This document shows, piece by piece, positions 6,061-6,874 of a stretch of 6,874 nucleotides of DNA (position 1 is its first letter; each line of letters begins with the position of its first letter). This stretch comes from Gammaproteobacteria bacterium (lineage in GTDB: Bacteria > Pseudomonadota > Gammaproteobacteria > Xanthomonadales > Xanthomonadaceae). A program made the position numbers and the translations under genes. Under the pieces are notes generated by a model. That model was not told the origin of the DNA, did no database searches, and worked only from the letters and a program-made list of their open reading frames with translations. The stretch covers positions 1 through 6,874 of the forward strand of contig JANYBA010000369.1 of assembly GCA_025360985.1 (NCBI GenBank). Reading direction: 5' to 3'.

Positions 6061-6874
6061 CTACGGACGCCGTGCGAGTTCCGCGTCTTCCTTCGCTTTC
6101 GGCATCAGGTCCTGCTTGGTCACGCCCAGCCACAGCAGCACCGGGTTGGCGAAGAAGATCGAGGACAACGTGCCGACGATGATGCCGACGATCAGCGCGG
6201 TCGAAAAGCCGTGCAGGGTCGGGCCGCCGAAGAAGAACAGCGCCAGCACCGTCAGCAAGGTCGCCAACGAGGTCATGATGGTACGCGACAGCGTCGAGTT
6301 CACGGCGCGGTTGAGCACTTCCACCGGCTGCAGGTTGCGGGTGTTCTTGAACAACTCGCGGACCCGGTCGAACACCACGATGGTGTCGTTGACCGAATAA
6401 CCGTCGACCGCCAGGATCGCCGCCAGCACGGTCAGGTCGAACTCCATGCCGGTGAGCGAGAAAAAGCCGACGGTCAGCAGCACGTCGTGCAATTCGGTGA
6501 CCACGGTTGCGATCGCGAACTTCCATTCGAACCGGATCCAGATGTAGACGATGATCCCGAGCAACACCATCACCACCGCCACCACGCCGTTGTAGGCGAG
6601 GTCGGCGCCGACCTGCGGGCCGACGTAGACGCTGGGCTTGACCGTGACCTGGTGGCCGTCGGCCGACAACGCCTTGAGCAGCCCGGCCGATACTTGCGCA
6701 TTGCGGCGGTCGAGGCCCGACTCGCTGGCGGCCCCGGTCGCGGCCTTCGACAACCTTTCCACTTCGTCCGGACCGAGCCGGATGGCGAAGTTGGTGGCGT
6801 CGAAACGCTGCACCACGACGTTCTTGATGCCGGCGGCGGCGAGGTCGGCGCTGACGACCTGCTGTTCGATCGGC
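6061..6874 (-). CDS. secF: Protein translocase subunit SecF (N-terminus outside the window)
   Basis: Inner-membrane accessory subunit of the Sec translocon that works with SecD, using the proton gradient to help pull proteins across the membrane. The visible frame runs from the right edge to TAG at 6061-6063, about 271 codons including the stop. The GTG at 6816 is an internal Val, as the frame continues upstream with family-like sequence (PIEQQVVSADLAAAG), and E. coli SecF has 323 residues; helix 1 and the FTGG-type motif lie outside the window. Seen here, numbered from that Val: VGPQVG (65-70), then five hydrophobic helices of the RND-like core, ELHDV (108-112), the SecF signature GYSVNDTIVVFDRVRE (139-154), TIMTSLATLLTVLALFFFGG (179-198) and a last helix ending FFANPVLLWLG. 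secD would be expected just upstream, beyond the right edge. Confidence 0.95.
   Translation of the reverse strand, partial: PIEQQVVSADLAAAGIKNVVVQRFDATNFAIRLGPDEVERLSKAATGAASESGLDRRNAQVSAGLLKALSADGHQVTVKPSVYVGPQVGADLAYNGVVAVVMVLLGIIVYIWIRFEWKFAIATVVTELHDVLLTVGFFSLTGMEFDLTVLAAILAVDGYSVNDTIVVFDRVRELFKNTRNLQPVEVLNRAVNSTLSRTIMTSLATLLTVLALFFFGGPTLHGFSTALIVGIIVGTLSSIFFANPVLLWLGVTKQDLMPKAKEDAELARRP

Noticed and set aside
5987..6526. Open frames at 5987-6400 (plus) and 6053-6526 (minus, second frame) over secF
   Set aside because: They overlap the clear SecF coding frame and show no motif of their own.
1..6874. An undescribed defence, mobile or biosynthetic system
   Set aside because: Every gene belongs to a known family, there are no integrase, transposase, toxin-antitoxin or nuclease genes, no tRNA and no CRISPR-like spacing of repeats. 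The region looks like ordinary core genome.

Overview
The window reads as chromosomal housekeeping DNA from a high-GC gammaproteobacterium, most likely a member of the Xanthomonadales/Lysobacterales (Xanthomonas/Lysobacter/Rhodanobacter group). This placement is an inference from how the SuhB, TrmJ and SecF proteins read, from the strongly G/C-biased third codon positions, and from a GTAG-footed palindromic repeat of the kind common in Stenotrophomonas and Lysobacter genomes. No taxonomic search was possible. There is no sign of a phage, transposon, plasmid function, CRISPR array or defence cassette.

Layout, left to right. (1) Positions 2-2580, plus strand: a tight three-gene run made of the C-terminal part of a NhaD-type Na+/H+ antiporter, a complete CNNM/CorC (DUF21-CBS-CBS-CorC_HlyC) membrane protein, and an ExoD-family membrane protein that starts on a TTG overlapping the stop of the gene before it. 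The gaps are +6 bp and -3 bp, so they are almost certainly one operon. (2) Positions 2585-5112, minus strand: trmJ (tRNA Cm32/Um32 methyltransferase) followed by an overlapping membrane-bound HAMP-GGDEF-EAL cyclic-di-GMP protein, whose stop lies only 4 bp from the exoD stop (convergent). (3) Positions 5162-5965, plus strand: suhB (inositol-1-monophosphatase family), divergent from trmJ across a 49-bp spacer that holds a good extended -10 promoter. (4) Positions 5966-6060: a 95-bp convergent intergenic region filled by an inverted pair of REP-like palindromes that can form several competing hairpins. (5) Positions 6061-6874, minus strand: secF, complete at its C-terminus and cut by the window edge at its N-terminus.

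The first operon joins three membrane proteins that family knowledge links to cation or alkaline-pH tolerance, so a shared ion-stress role is a reasonable hypothesis. The trmJ/suhB divergent pair is an arrangement also known from E. coli. I did not find a convincing undescribed system. The most interesting points are the possible leaderless transcript of suhB, the REP-like structure with competing folds after suhB, the translationally overlapped trmJ and c-di-GMP gene, and the possible alkaline/sodium stress operon.
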